Position numbers and translations under genes: made by a program. From Meloidogyne chitwoodi (lineage: Eukaryota > Nematoda > Chromadorea > Rhabditida > Meloidogynidae), in assembly GCA_015183035.1 (NCBI GenBank), contig JACZZP010000017.1, positions 248,001-312,000 of the forward strand: DNA of 64,000 nt, written 5' to 3'. Numbering within the stretch: position 1 is the first letter of the stretch; each line of letters begins with the position of its first letter. Positions 54,765-64,000 of this stretch are shown here, piece by piece. Below the pieces are notes generated by a model, which ran no database searches, had not been told where the DNA came from, and saw only the letters and a program-made list of their open reading frames with translations.

Positions 54765-56939
54765 TCAGTCAAGTAACATTCTAACATCACTAGCCGATGA
54801 TTTCATTGTAGAAATATGAATAGGCTCTTTTCTTCTAAATAATTCTTCTTTTCTATTAATTAAAGTTTTAGGCTCATGTTCTATACTTTTAACCTTAAAT
54901 TTATTTAATTTATTTTTTTAAGGAAAAATAAATTTTGAAACATTTTGCTACTTTTTAAGAATTTTTTGAAAAATTGTTTCAGAATTTTTCTAAATATTAA
55001 ATGAAGCATGCTTCAGATTTTAACGAAGCATGCTTCAGAATTTTTTTATATATTTTGAAGCATGCTTCAACTCTTAAATGCTTCAAAATTGTTTACAAAT
55101 AATTTTGCTTCATAAAGTTTCGGAAGCAAAAAAAAAATAATTAAAAATTACCCTATTATAAATTAAAACGCCAAAAATAGAAATAAACATTCCAAAAACA
55201 TTAAGTGGAGTAACTGGATTACGAAGTGTTATTAAAGATAATACAATTACAAATATTCTTTTTGTAGCATTTGTAACAGCATAAGACAATGTAGAAAGCT
55301 TTAAAATAAATTTAAAAAAATTTAAAAAAATTTTTTTATTCTAATAGTAAGGCAATAAACTTAAAATAATTTTTAAATTAATTTTTAAAAATTAAATTAA
55401 ATTAATTAACAAAAAAATTAATAAAAATAAAAACAACTTGATGTATCAACATAAAAGCACATAAATTTGAAAAAAAAGAACAAAGACCAGTTAGTGCTAA
55501 TAAAAGTAAAAAATAAGAGTCAGGTGCTTGATTATTAAGTTGAATAATATGTTGTTGTTTATTTTTTATATCAACTGTTAAATTAACTAATTCCCACATT
55601 TTTATACCATCTGTCCATGCCTTTTAAATTTAAAAAAAATAATAAAAATTAAAAAATAATTAATTTTCAAGCAAATAAATAAAAAGCTGATTAATTTAAA
55701 TTAAAATCAACAACGAACAATCAACAAAAAAATTAAAAGTTTTATTTAAATAGCCAAAAACACACAAAATAACCAAAAATAAAAAATAAAAAAAATTACC
55801 CAAAAAGGAAAAATGAGCAAAGTAGCCAATTGTGAATTTAAAGCTAATAAACTAATTGGATGCATTCCAGATTCATCAAAAACTTTTTTAGCAAGAACAT
55901 TTAAAAAAGCAAATATTGCAGTTGAAATAAATGAAGTAATCAGGCCAAATAAATTAAATTGAACTTCAGTAATAGAAGCAATAAATACACCAATAACAAC
56001 AGGTAACTTTAATTTTATTTTTTTAATATTTAAATTAAAAAAATTAAAAAAAAAATTAATTTTTTAAAGATTTTCCAATAAAAATATACCAAAAATTTCT
56101 AAAAATTCATTTTTAAGCACTTTATAAATTTCAGAAATTGATTAAAAAGGTCAAAATATCATCAAAAAATTAAATAAACAAAAAATAAAGTCTAAAAATT
56201 AATTTTGAATAAAATAAAAAATGTTTTCCCTGAGTGGGGTTCGAACCCACTACCCTAAATAAGGGTAAACAAAACATTAAACAACTACACCAAAAGGTAT
56301 TAAAAATGTTTCCGGCTATTCCGGAAGACATTATAAATTAAATAAACTTAAAAAACTTACTAATGAAAAATAAAGTTTAAGCGACTGCCTTTCTCCCAAC
56401 AACACACGAGAAATTATAACAGTAAAAATAGGCATTGTAGCCTTTACTGTTTGTGCATAACTAACAGTTATTTTCCATAAAGAAAAATAAGCACTTGTAA
56501 TTCCTATAGCTCTTCCAACCTTAAAAATATTAAATTAAAATATTAAAAAAAAAACAATTAAAAAATTAAAAAAAATTAATTAAAAAACCGAAATTGGAAC
56601 AATAACTTTAAGCAAATATTCTGTCGAAATATGAACTGTAGTAATCTTAAATATCCTTATTAGAGGAAGAGCATAAAGTGCAGTATTTAGACAAGATGAT
56701 AAAGCAATTGTCAATGGAAATGGATATTTCTTAATTTAAAAAATTAAAAAAAATAAAATTAAGTAAAAAAACCTGTAAGGCAAGTTTATTTAAAATACTG
56801 AGAACTTTAAAATAATTAAATTTAATTTAAAAATAAAAAAATATTTTTAAAAATAAAAACCTGAACTAGAACTCCACCAAAAAATACAAATAGAAACTAT
56901 TTGAAGGCCAAATAAGACATCTTTACGAGGAAATTTCAT
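54765..56939 (-). CDS. SLC35E1-like nucleotide-sugar/triose-phosphate-type transporter, 8 exons, 358 aa
   Basis: Exons: 56939-56861, 56804-56773, 56729-56589, 56519-56361, 56006-55800, 55620-55438, 55298-55152, 54893-54765; total 1077 nt. It belongs to the drug/metabolite transporter (TPT) fold with about ten membrane segments. Diagnostic stretches are '[19 protein letters not shown]', '[20 protein letters not shown]', '[20 protein letters not shown]', '[15 protein letters not shown]', 'NVLAKKVF' and '[20 protein letters not shown]'. The VSYA-TVKATMP segment is typical of SLC35E1-3 and plant triose-phosphate translocators. Such carriers sit in Golgi or ER membranes; the substrate of SLC35E1 is not settled. 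The cytosolic tail is polar. Intron 4 carries a tRNA-like remnant and intron 7 carries a GAAGCATGCTTC repeat. Confidence 0.9.
54985..55135. repeat. GAAGCATGCTTCAG palindromic repeat in a transporter intron
   Basis: Three copies of the 12-bp palindrome GAAGCATGCTTC plus partial copies, spaced 25-40 bp, in the last intron. Same family as 19079-19262. Confidence 0.78.
56226..56300 (-). pseudogene. tRNA-like remnant inside an intron
   Basis: Minus strand shows an A-box-like TGGTGTAGTTG and a perfect B-box GGGTTCGAACCC within a good T-arm (GTGGG-TTCGAAC-CCCAC) about 40 bases apart. The 7-bp acceptor stem (TACCTTT against TCAGGGA) has three mismatches and the D and anticodon arms do not fold normally, so a functional tRNA is unlikely. 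A decayed tRNA gene or a tRNA-derived SINE head fits better. Confidence 0.4.
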
Positions 56940-58121
56940 TAAATTAAATAAGTAAAAATAAATAAAAATTGCCTAAACAATAAATTAAAAATAAAAAAAA
57001 TTTTTTTATAATTAAAATAAAATTAAAAGCAAGGAAATATGAATAAATTCATGTGTTTTTCAGTTTATTATAAAAATCGAGACTAGAAAAATTTCATTAA
57101 AATTGCCACGCGACAAAAAACAAAACAAAAAGGGAAAATTTATAATTTGAATCAAATCTTTTTAATCTCTTACATTTTTTGCTTCTCTCACTATAAAAGA
57201 AAATAAACAAACAACCACTTTTTTTCTTTGTTTCTCTAATTATTCTAAAATATATACTATTTCGCGAGCAGAGAAATCGGCCCGCGACTAATCGGGCTGA
57301 ATAAACAACTAATTTTATCTTTATTTCTCTAATTTATTTATTTACTATACTCACTATATACGCTAACCGGATCTCGTGTCCCGACATTTTGTTAAACGAT
57401 ATTGCACGACATTTCGTTCCAACGGCAAACATTGTACGCTTGTACGAACGAAATGTAGTTTTTTGCCGTAGAGACTAAATGTCGTACAATTTCGTGTAAC
57501 AAAATGTATAGGAGCCCCTTCATTTTCTTAAAAAAAAGGCTAGAAATTAATTTTTGATCTTTTTTTCATTTAAAAAATTTAAAAATAAATTTATGTTTAT
57601 TCTTTGTAGCCAAAAAACTTCTTAAACAACAACGCATATTTCACTTTTAAATAAACATACAACACACCTCTTTGAATGCATTTAACTTGTTTAACATTAT
57701 TATATCGACTGCGACCATTACCAACTGTTTTTACTGACTTTTTAGCGCAGCAATATTCTAAAGGTTTTTTTCTTTTTTAATAATTTGAATATGAAAATTA
57801 ATGTTTTTTCTTTTTATTTGTTTATTATTTTTCTTTTGAGGCCTTTTTTCTTATTTTTGTTATTAAAAGAGACTTTCTCTTTTTTATTTTCCTTAATATA
57901 GGGGATATATTTTCATTAAATGTTTTGTTGGATTTTGATTTGTATTTGCTTTTTTTAGACTTATTTTTGTATTTTACTTTTTTTTATAAGTTAGAATTCT
58001 CTAATTTTTAATTTTTAGATTATTCTTAAGGTAAAAATAAAGGATAAAACATTTTTTACATTAAGAGAATTAACTTTAATTTTTAGACAACAAAATCAAT
58101 TTCAATTTAAACAATCGTAAA
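56940..58121. promoter_or_regulatory. Divergent intergenic region, transporter / aminotransferase
   Basis: 1.2 kb containing both 5' regions and one 124-bp inverted-repeat element (57384-57507). Pyrimidine-rich tracts precede the aminotransferase start. No promoter motif can be named. Confidence 0.5.
57384..57507. mobile_element. 124-bp inverted-repeat element (MITE-like)
   Basis: The left 31 bases, starting ACATTTTGTTAAACGATATT, and the right 31 bases, ending CGTGTAACAAAATGT, are inverted repeats with about four mismatches. Inside is a second pair, ACATTTCGTTC / GAACGAAATGT and ACGGCAAA / TTTTGCCG. GC content is locally higher than the flanks. No target-site duplication is obvious. Confidence 0.72.
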
Positions 58122-60871
58122 ATGTCTACAAATAAAAGAGAAGAAGATCACGTTCTTACAGTTGATACTATTAATCCAAATGTGATAACTATGGTTTAAA
58201 TTTTTTAAATTTATTTATTTATTTTTGTTCCTTTTAAGGAATATGCAGTTCGTGGTCCTATTGTCATTAAAGCAGTGGAATTGGAAAAAGAATTGGAAAA
58301 AGTTTTCTTTTTTTTTTAATTTTAATTATTTTAAAATGTAATTTTGTAGGGAGCAAAGCTTCCTTTTGATTCAGTAATTAAAGCAAATATAGGAGATGCT
58401 CATGCAATGGGACAGACACCAATTACTTTTATTAGGTTATTATTTTTTATTATTTTTAATAAAATGTCCAAACAACTTTTAAGGCAAGTAATTGCTTGTA
58501 CTTCTGATCCTTCTCTTTTAAAAATTAATTATTACCCTGAAGATGTTAAGCAAAAGGCAATGAGCTTATTACACGCTTGTGGAGGGTCAAGTGTTGGTAT
58601 GGAATTTTTTTTAATTAATTTAAATTTATTTAAAAAATTAAAAAGGTTCGTATACCCAAAGTAATGGAATCGAACTTATCCGAAAACACATTGCTCAATT
58701 TATTGAAAGACGTGATGGATATGCCTGTGATCCTGAAAGTGTGTGCATCTCTGGCGGTGCTTCCGAATCTATTCGGGTATTTTAAAAAATTTTGGAAATT
58801 TCTATTTTCACTTTTTTCAATTTAGAATGTTTTCAAATTATTTATTCATCCCGATTCGTCAAAAAAGAAAGCAGGAATTATGGTTCCAATACCACAATAT
58901 CCTCTTTATTCAGCGTCTATTGAAGAATTCAATCTTGGTCAAGTTGGATATTTTTTAGAAGAAGAAAAGAATTGGGCTTTGGATATGGTTTTTTTTATTT
59001 TTTGTTTAATTTTATATTTTTCAAAATTTATTATTTTTCGGGTTTTTGAAAAGTCCGCAACTTGAATTTTTTTTTGTCCGCAAATATTTTGCGGACAAAA
59101 TTAAATTTTTTTAAAAAATATTTTTTTATTTTTTAAGGAAGAATTAGAACGTGCCTTAAAAGATCATCTATCAAAGTTTGATGTAAAAGTTATTGTAGTT
59201 ATTAACCCTGGAAATCCTACTGGACAAGTTTTGTCTCGAGAAAATATTGAAGATATTATTCGTTTTGCTTATTTTAATAAACTTTTTATTTTTGCTGATG
59301 AGGTTTATTATTTTTTTTTAATTTTTAGAGAATTTATATTTATTTTTAATTAAGGTTTATCAAGAAAATGTTTATGCAGAAGAAGCTAGTTTTCATAGTT
59401 TTAGAAAAGTTATGAAGGAAATGGGTGAACCTTTTGATAAATTGGAACTTGCTAGTTTTTATTCTTGTTCAAAGGTTTTTTTATATGATTTAAAAACATT
59501 TTTTTAGCCGAAAATGTTTATTCTGATATTTTTTCAATTTTTAAAAATTTAGTTTATTTAAATATAAGAGGGTGGAGGTTCGAACCCGGTCGAGGGACAT
59601 TTATTTTTTCTTTGACTAAAATTGGTTTAAACATCTTTTGACATGTAAAAATTAATATTTTTGATTAAAAAAAATTTTTTTTAACTTAAATAATTGCCAA
59701 TTTTTAAAATTATTTTAGGGATATATGGGAGAATGTGGATTACGTGGGGGTTATGTTCAATTTGAAAATTTTGATCCTCTTGTTTTTGTACATTTTAAAA
59801 AGATGATTTCTGCAAAGCTTTGTTCAACAGTATTGGGACAGGTTTTATTTTTTAATTTTAAAAAATTAAAAAAATAAAAGGTAGCAATGGATTGTATTGT
59901 TGACCACCCACAACCTGGTGATGATTCTTTTGATTTATGGCTTAAGGTTTTTAATTAAAAAAATTTTTATTTTTCTTTTTTAAATAGGAGAAGAATGCAG
60001 TTTTATCCTCGTTAAATGAACGTGCCAAATTAGTAACTGAGTCTTATAATAAAATTGAAGGTGTTCACTGTCAGCAAGTACAAGGTTTTTATTTTTTTAA
60101 AGAAATTTTTGGTATATTTAATAAAGTAAATTTATGTAAAAATATTTGAAAAAAAACTAATAAAAATTTTAATCTCAAAATTTCTTTTTTTAAGTAATAT
60201 TACAAAGAGTAATTCAAATTTCTGAGTTAAAATAAAAGTTGACAAAATGACACAATTTTTTCCTTTTTTCTTTTACCATTTTTAATATTTGTTTAATAAT
60301 TAAAAATAGTTTTTTTTTAATTTATTAAATATATTTTTTATTTAGGTGCAATGTATGCCTTTCCTAAAATTAGCCTTCCCGAAAAAGCAATAAAAGAGGC
60401 TCAATCACTTGGAGAACAACCAGACTTTTTCTATGCAAAAAAACTTTTGGAAGAAACTGGGGTATTTGTTAAAAATTTTAATTTAAAAAAATTTTAAATT
60501 AAAATTTTATATTTATTTTTAAAAAAAGATTTGTATTGTTCCTGGTTCTGGTTTTGGTCAACGTCCTAACACTTGGCATTTTCGTACAACAATATTACCA
60601 CAAATTCAACTTTTTAATCAAATGCTTGTTCGATTTAAAGAGTTTCATGAACATTTTTTGGAAAGGTTTTTAATTTTTATATAAATTTTATTATTCCAAA
60701 ATCTCTCAGTTATCCCGGGGTTTATTTTAATTAATTTTTTCAAAATTTTATTTTTATCTTTTTTTTTTTTCGATATTTCTGCTAAATATGGTAAAGGATA
60801 AAAAATGGAGATTTCATAAAATAATTTTTAATTAATTAATTTATTTTTAATTAATTTTTAGTTATAAGTGA
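58122..60871 (+). CDS. Alanine aminotransferase (PLP-dependent class I), 14 exons, 486 aa
   Basis: Exons: 58122-58193, 58239-58301, 58350-58435, 58484-58596, 58646-58776, 58826-58987, 59138-59302, 59355-59474, 59719-59841, 59881-59946, 59988-60084, 60346-60461, 60529-60665, 60862-60871; total 1461 nt. It interconverts alanine + 2-oxoglutarate and pyruvate + glutamate. Signatures: 'VRGPIVIKAVELEKEL', 'NIGDAHAMGQTPITFIRQV', 'YTQSNGIELIRKHIAQFIER', 'ISGGASESIR', 'MVPIPQYPLYSASI', 'VINPGNPTGQVLS', 'IFADEVYQENVY', the PLP-binding 'SFYSCSKGYMGECGLRGGY' (Lys304), 'GAMYAFPKI' and 'IVPGSGFGQRP'. No mitochondrial targeting sequence is obvious, so a cytosolic form is likely. The tiny last exon gives the ending 'FLESYK', like other ALTs; reading through the last donor would instead end 'ERFLIFI'. 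Confidence 0.95.
59073..59100. repeat. TTTGTCCGCAAA hairpin in an intron
   Basis: TTTGTCCGCAAA and TTTGCGGACAAA are inverted around a short A/T loop. TCCGCAAA/TTTGCGGA words also occur in helicase introns (30615-30645 and 31108-31120), so this may be another dispersed short element. Confidence 0.6.
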
Positions 60872-61218
60872 TGCTTAGTTTTGGTGTGCATAAATAATAA
60901 AATTAAATTAAACGGTGGTGCTTAAATTTTAAAAATAAAAATTAGAAAAAAGGGTGCTTTTTTTAAATAATTTGCAAAATAAAAAATATTATAAAATTGT
61001 ATAAATTCATTTAAAAAATACACTGCCCAAAAAATACCAAAAAATTAATTTTAATTTTTTTAAATATTTAATTGAGTAAAATATAATGTGTCTTTTGGGT
61101 AGTTATTTTTTTATTTATATGAATATATACCTTTAACAATTAAACATTGTATTTAATATAAAGTATAAATAATTTTTATTTAAAATGGCTATTTTTGTGT
61201 TATTTTATTAATTATAAA
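60872..61218. other. Spacer between convergent aminotransferase and phosphate symporter
   Basis: About 350 bp. It contains an inverted repeat CTGCCCAAAA...TTTTGGGTAG (about 61022-61104), possibly a tiny MITE, in otherwise plain A/T DNA. Confidence 0.5.
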
Positions 61219-64000
61219 TTAATTATTAGAAAGGAAAAAATATTTAAGAACAAGCATAATGCAAGCAGAAAATACAGCAGATAAGGGAAAGGTGCAAATC
61301 CAAGCCAAAAACGCGTTTCTGAAGAGTTTCCAGTTAACGGGGACAGATCCTCTAACAGCTCCAACAGCTACTATACTTCCAACCTTTAAATGATTTTATA
61401 TTGTTTAATTTACTATTAAAAATGTATTAAACATTATGGAAAGAAAGAAGAGAAAAAAATTTGAGAGTGGTATGTTCCCTTCGCACTACTCATGGTGTGG
61501 GGGGAACATCATCCCTTACTTGAGAGTTTAAAAATTAACTTTTATTTTTTTAATTTAAGTAAGAGACTGTGATATTTCAGAGTTTGATAAGTCATAGAGT
61601 ATCTACTTAATTTTTCAACTTACAATGCAAATAGTCATGGATACTGGAATACCAATCTTTGCTGCACACAAAACAGTTATTGCAGCACCCAATTCAACAG
61701 TAAAACCACAAAAAGAATTAATTTCTGTAAATTCTTTTCCAACAGTTTTTATTACACGATGACCAAGCATCCAAAATCCTATACATGCAGCAAAAGAGCC
61801 ATAACAGAGAATCCATAAAGGAGTTTCGCCTGGTGAAGGGATTTTGGCGGTAGAGAATACAGCAAGTAGAGTAGCCTTTTGGGAATAAATTTGTAAATAA
61901 TTTTGGCATTTTGTCCATTTTTATTTTTTGGCATTTTGTCCATTTTTATTTTTTGGCATTATGTCCATTTTTATTTTTTGGCATTATGTCCATTTTTATT
62001 TTTTGGCATTTTGTCCATTTTTATTTTTTGGCATTTTGTCCATTTATTATTTTTCTTATTTTATATACCGTATTAATTAATTATTTACCAAAGGAGCAAT
62101 AGTATTAGGAATATCCTTTGATCCATGTGAAAATCCAGTAAAACATCCAGTAAAAACTTGAATAGCACTAAAAAGACGTAAAGTTTTCGGATCATCCCTA
62201 CGACTTCGATTTGGTAAAAACCAAAAACGTCTTTGACCAAAAATTGAAAAATTTAATTAAAAAAGAATTAAAATAAAAAATAAAAAACCTTCATCTGGTT
62301 CACCAACAGTAACCGCGTTACGTGAAAAACTAGTTTCTAAAGAAGTAAAGGCTCCAGTTGTAGGAGTTAGGCGTTGAGCTAATTTAAAAAAATAAAAAAA
62401 ATATAAAAAATTAATTTTAAAAATTTACCCCCATTCTTCTCTTCTAAACTAGTATCTCCTCTTCTCACCCATTTAATTAAAAAAGGCCGAAAAATAAATT
62501 GAAAACTCATTGAAGCAAACAAAGCTACACCTAAGCTGATTAACAAAGCAAGCCAAAGAGGAGTTTTGTCCAATCCTATCCCTTAAATTTAATTTTTTTA
62601 AGCAATTTATTTTTAAGTTTACACTTAGATCCTTGATATACAACCATAAAAGTATTAAAATAAAATACGCAAAAGTAGAAAATTGGCATTGCACGTAGAC
62701 CACATTTCAATGAATCTCTCTATTTAAAAAAAATTAATTTAATTTTCTTTTATTAAGTAAAGAATTACCCACTCTTCTGAAAACTGCAATATCAAAAATA
62801 ATGTATAAAATAGCTGAAACTAGGCCAGAAAGTGCCTGAAAATTTAAAAAAGTAAGAAGAATGTGCAGAAAGGACATGCGTTTAACCTCTACAACTTTTG
62901 AACTAACTAACTTTTTCAAATGATTTTGATACCATTCGATAGAGAAGAAAAAGGGCTACAAAATATTTAAAAATAAAAAATTCAGATCTATAGATAAAAA
63001 GATATTCAAAAAAATTCATTTTTGGAGATTTTTGGAAGTTTTTCAATCTAAACTTTTTTGTAAATTGAAATAAAATTTTTATTTATATATCATTTTGTAG
63101 AGAATTTTCTTAGCTATCGAATGATATCAAAAACAATAAAAAAATTTTGCTTCTTTAAAAGTTATAGAGGTTGGCGTAATGTTGGTCTCACACTGTGACG
63201 ATGCCTACTCTATGAAAATGTTTTCAAAAAAAAAAATTTTTTTTTAATTTAATCAAGATGTAAAAAAATTAAAAAAAATTTACAGGTGAAACAATCCATG
63301 AAGCAATAATTAAAAACACTTTTGATAAGTGCAACCCTTTAGCTCCACGCATTACCATAGAAAAACCTATTATACTTCCAATATGACTATGTGTTGAGGA
63401 GACTGGTAAACTACATAATGTTGCTGTCATCATCCACATTGCACAACATAGAATATTAAAATAATTTTTTTAAAGTTTACATTGTAATCTCTGACTTATC
63501 CCATGTTAATCTCTGACTTATCCCATGTTAATCTCTGACTTATCCCATGTTAATCTCTGACTTATCCCGCCTCAATCTCTGACTTATCACACCTAAATCT
63601 CTGATTTATCACACCTAAATCTCTGACTTATCCTGCCTCAATCTCTGACTTATCCCATGTCAATCTCTGACTTATCACACCTCAATCTCTGACTTATCCC
63701 ATCCTGTTAATTTAAAAAAAATATTTTTATAGTCTAATTTACTAAAGAATTAAATTAAAAAATTAAAGACCCCCAAGTATAGCAATTTGTCCAATAAGAA
63801 GTTCTTGAGGAGTTTCTGAATACATTTCCAAGTCAATAACTTCAAAACGAAGAGTTTGTAATACTTTATAACCTTTAAAAAATATTAATATTTAATTAAA
63901 AAATTAATAAATTTAACCTAATAAAATACCACCAGCACTTTCTACTATAGTAGCTAAAATATATGCTGTTCTAAGTTTGATAGCACCAGAGCCAACAGAA
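61219..64000 (-). CDS. Type III sodium/phosphate symporter (PiT, SLC20 family), 3' part
   Basis: Visible exons: 64000-63918 (continues off the edge), 63872-63771, about 63447-63284, 62835-62773, 62719-62623, 62581-62429, 62378-62289, about 62230-62089, 61875-61624, 61383-61219. Matches to SLC20 are strong: 'SVGSGAIKLRTAYILATIVE', 'DLEMYSETPQELLIGQ', 'CSLPVSSTHSHIGSIIGFSM', 'IASWIVSPALSGLVSAILY', 'GLDKTPLWLALLISLGVALF', 'GCFTGFSHGSKDIPNTIAPL', 'FTVELGAAITVLCAAKIGIP' and 'VPVNWKLFRNAFLAWICTFP'. It imports inorganic phosphate with Na+ at the plasma membrane. The second PiT repeat replaces the usual THC with MTIC. Two junctions are abnormal: no AG acceptor precedes 63447, and the exon starting near 62230 is out of phase with its upstream neighbour. 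The exon model is therefore provisional, and the gene could be damaged or misassembled. Confidence 0.85.
61470..61512. repeat. Palindromic copy of the TATGTTCC repeat
   Basis: ATGTTCCCTTCGCAC and GTGTGGGGGGAACAT face each other around TACTCATG, in the last intron of the symporter. It resembles a full palindrome from which the innexin-intron minisatellite unit (TATGTTCCTTACGCACTATG) could derive. Confidence 0.55.
61905..62055. repeat. 25-bp minisatellite in a symporter intron (6 copies)
   Basis: Six head-to-tail copies of GGCATTTTGTCCATTTTTAT plus TTTTT, with period 25 bp, starting at 61905, 61930, 61955 and so on. A plus-strand open frame across it reads as a Phe/His/Cys repeat and is an artefact. 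Confidence 0.9.
62880..63205. repeat. Dispersed element, two inverted halves, in a symporter intron
   Basis: 'TGATTTTGATACCATTCGAT' plus 'AGAGAA' at about 62920-62945 and 'TAGCTATCGAATGATATCAA' at about 63112-63131 are in opposite orientations around an A/T interior, with 'AAAAGTTATAGAGG' at the right end. It is related to 2157-2330, 16235-16440, 49500-49850 and 50030-50330. Confidence 0.55.
63486..63702. repeat. 22-bp minisatellite in a symporter intron (about 10 copies)
   Basis: AATCTCTGACTTATCCCATG plus TT repeated every 22 bp, with later copies varying to TCACACCT or TCCTGCCTC at the end. It occupies the intron whose 3' splice site cannot be found. Confidence 0.92.

Noticed and set aside
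56226..56300. Functional tRNA gene
   Set aside because: A- and B-boxes are present, but acceptor, D and anticodon stems do not form properly.
57300..58121. Splice-leader or other small nuclear RNA gene upstream of the aminotransferase
   Set aside because: No SL-like sequence with an Sm site or donor could be recognised; only the inverted-repeat element is present.
61911..62102. 63-codon plus-strand frame with repeated Phe-Trp-His-Phe-Val-His
   Set aside because: Translation of the 25-bp minisatellite in the symporter intron.

Overview
The window looks like nuclear DNA from a plant-parasitic nematode, most probably a root-knot nematode (Meloidogyne). It is very AT-rich. Genes are split into many small exons by short introns ending in TTTTAG, TTTAAG or TTTCAG, and the gene set is metazoan and nematode-like: innexin, cuticle collagen, a Dicer-related RIG-I-like helicase, a nematode globin, a UDP-glycosyltransferase and a GT14 glycosyltransferase. 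I rebuilt every gene by hand from coding frame, donor/acceptor sites and phase. In nearly every gene the exon lengths add up to an open frame. The genus is an inference from composition and gene style; no marker gene settles it.

Layout. 197-903 (+) is the 3' end of a SKP1-related gene with an unusual acidic tail. 2597-5806 (-) is a divergent 13-exon innexin with four minisatellite-filled introns. 5807-15220 is a 9.4 kb stretch without a convincing gene. 15221-17835 (-) is a complete UDP-glycosyltransferase. From 18.7 to 25.6 kb come four small genes for membrane or secreted proteins that I cannot name (204, 180, 318 and 156 aa). 26345-32143 (-) is a complete 23-exon RIG-I-like/Dicer-related helicase, divergent from a five-exon acylated-type globin at 33923-35571 (+). 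35.7-40.7 kb is a repeat block: a GC-rich satellite of about 24 units of 102 bp, each with a strong hairpin, then two roughly 0.73 kb direct repeats and a three-copy repeat of about 121 bp. 40778-42176 (-) is a cuticle collagen.

The right third is gene-dense: pyruvate dehydrogenase kinase (44435-46447, +), a PF03407-type glycosyltransferase (46734-49095, -), a GT14 core-2/I-branching-type glycosyltransferase (51106-54271, +), an SLC35E1-like transporter (54765-56939, -), alanine aminotransferase (58122-60871, +), and the 3' part of a type III Na+/phosphate symporter (61219 to the right edge, -). These are mostly unrelated housekeeping, signalling and surface genes; no operon-like same-strand clustering is evident. 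The pairs helicase/globin and SLC35E1/aminotransferase are divergent, while innexin/SKP1, kinase/PF03407 enzyme, GT14/SLC35E1 and aminotransferase/symporter are convergent.

The most striking non-gene features are the hairpin satellite (including two units whose hairpin is flipped in place and a five-unit higher-order repeat), three introns that appear to use GC-AG splice sites, three copies of a small hairpin element in and beside two secreted-protein genes, and several dispersed short-motif families (AATCAGAATT, TTCCGGAA, GAAGCATGCTTC, TATGTTCCTTAC) that fill introns and intergenic DNA. Two junctions of the phosphate symporter do not splice canonically and may mark assembly errors or decay.
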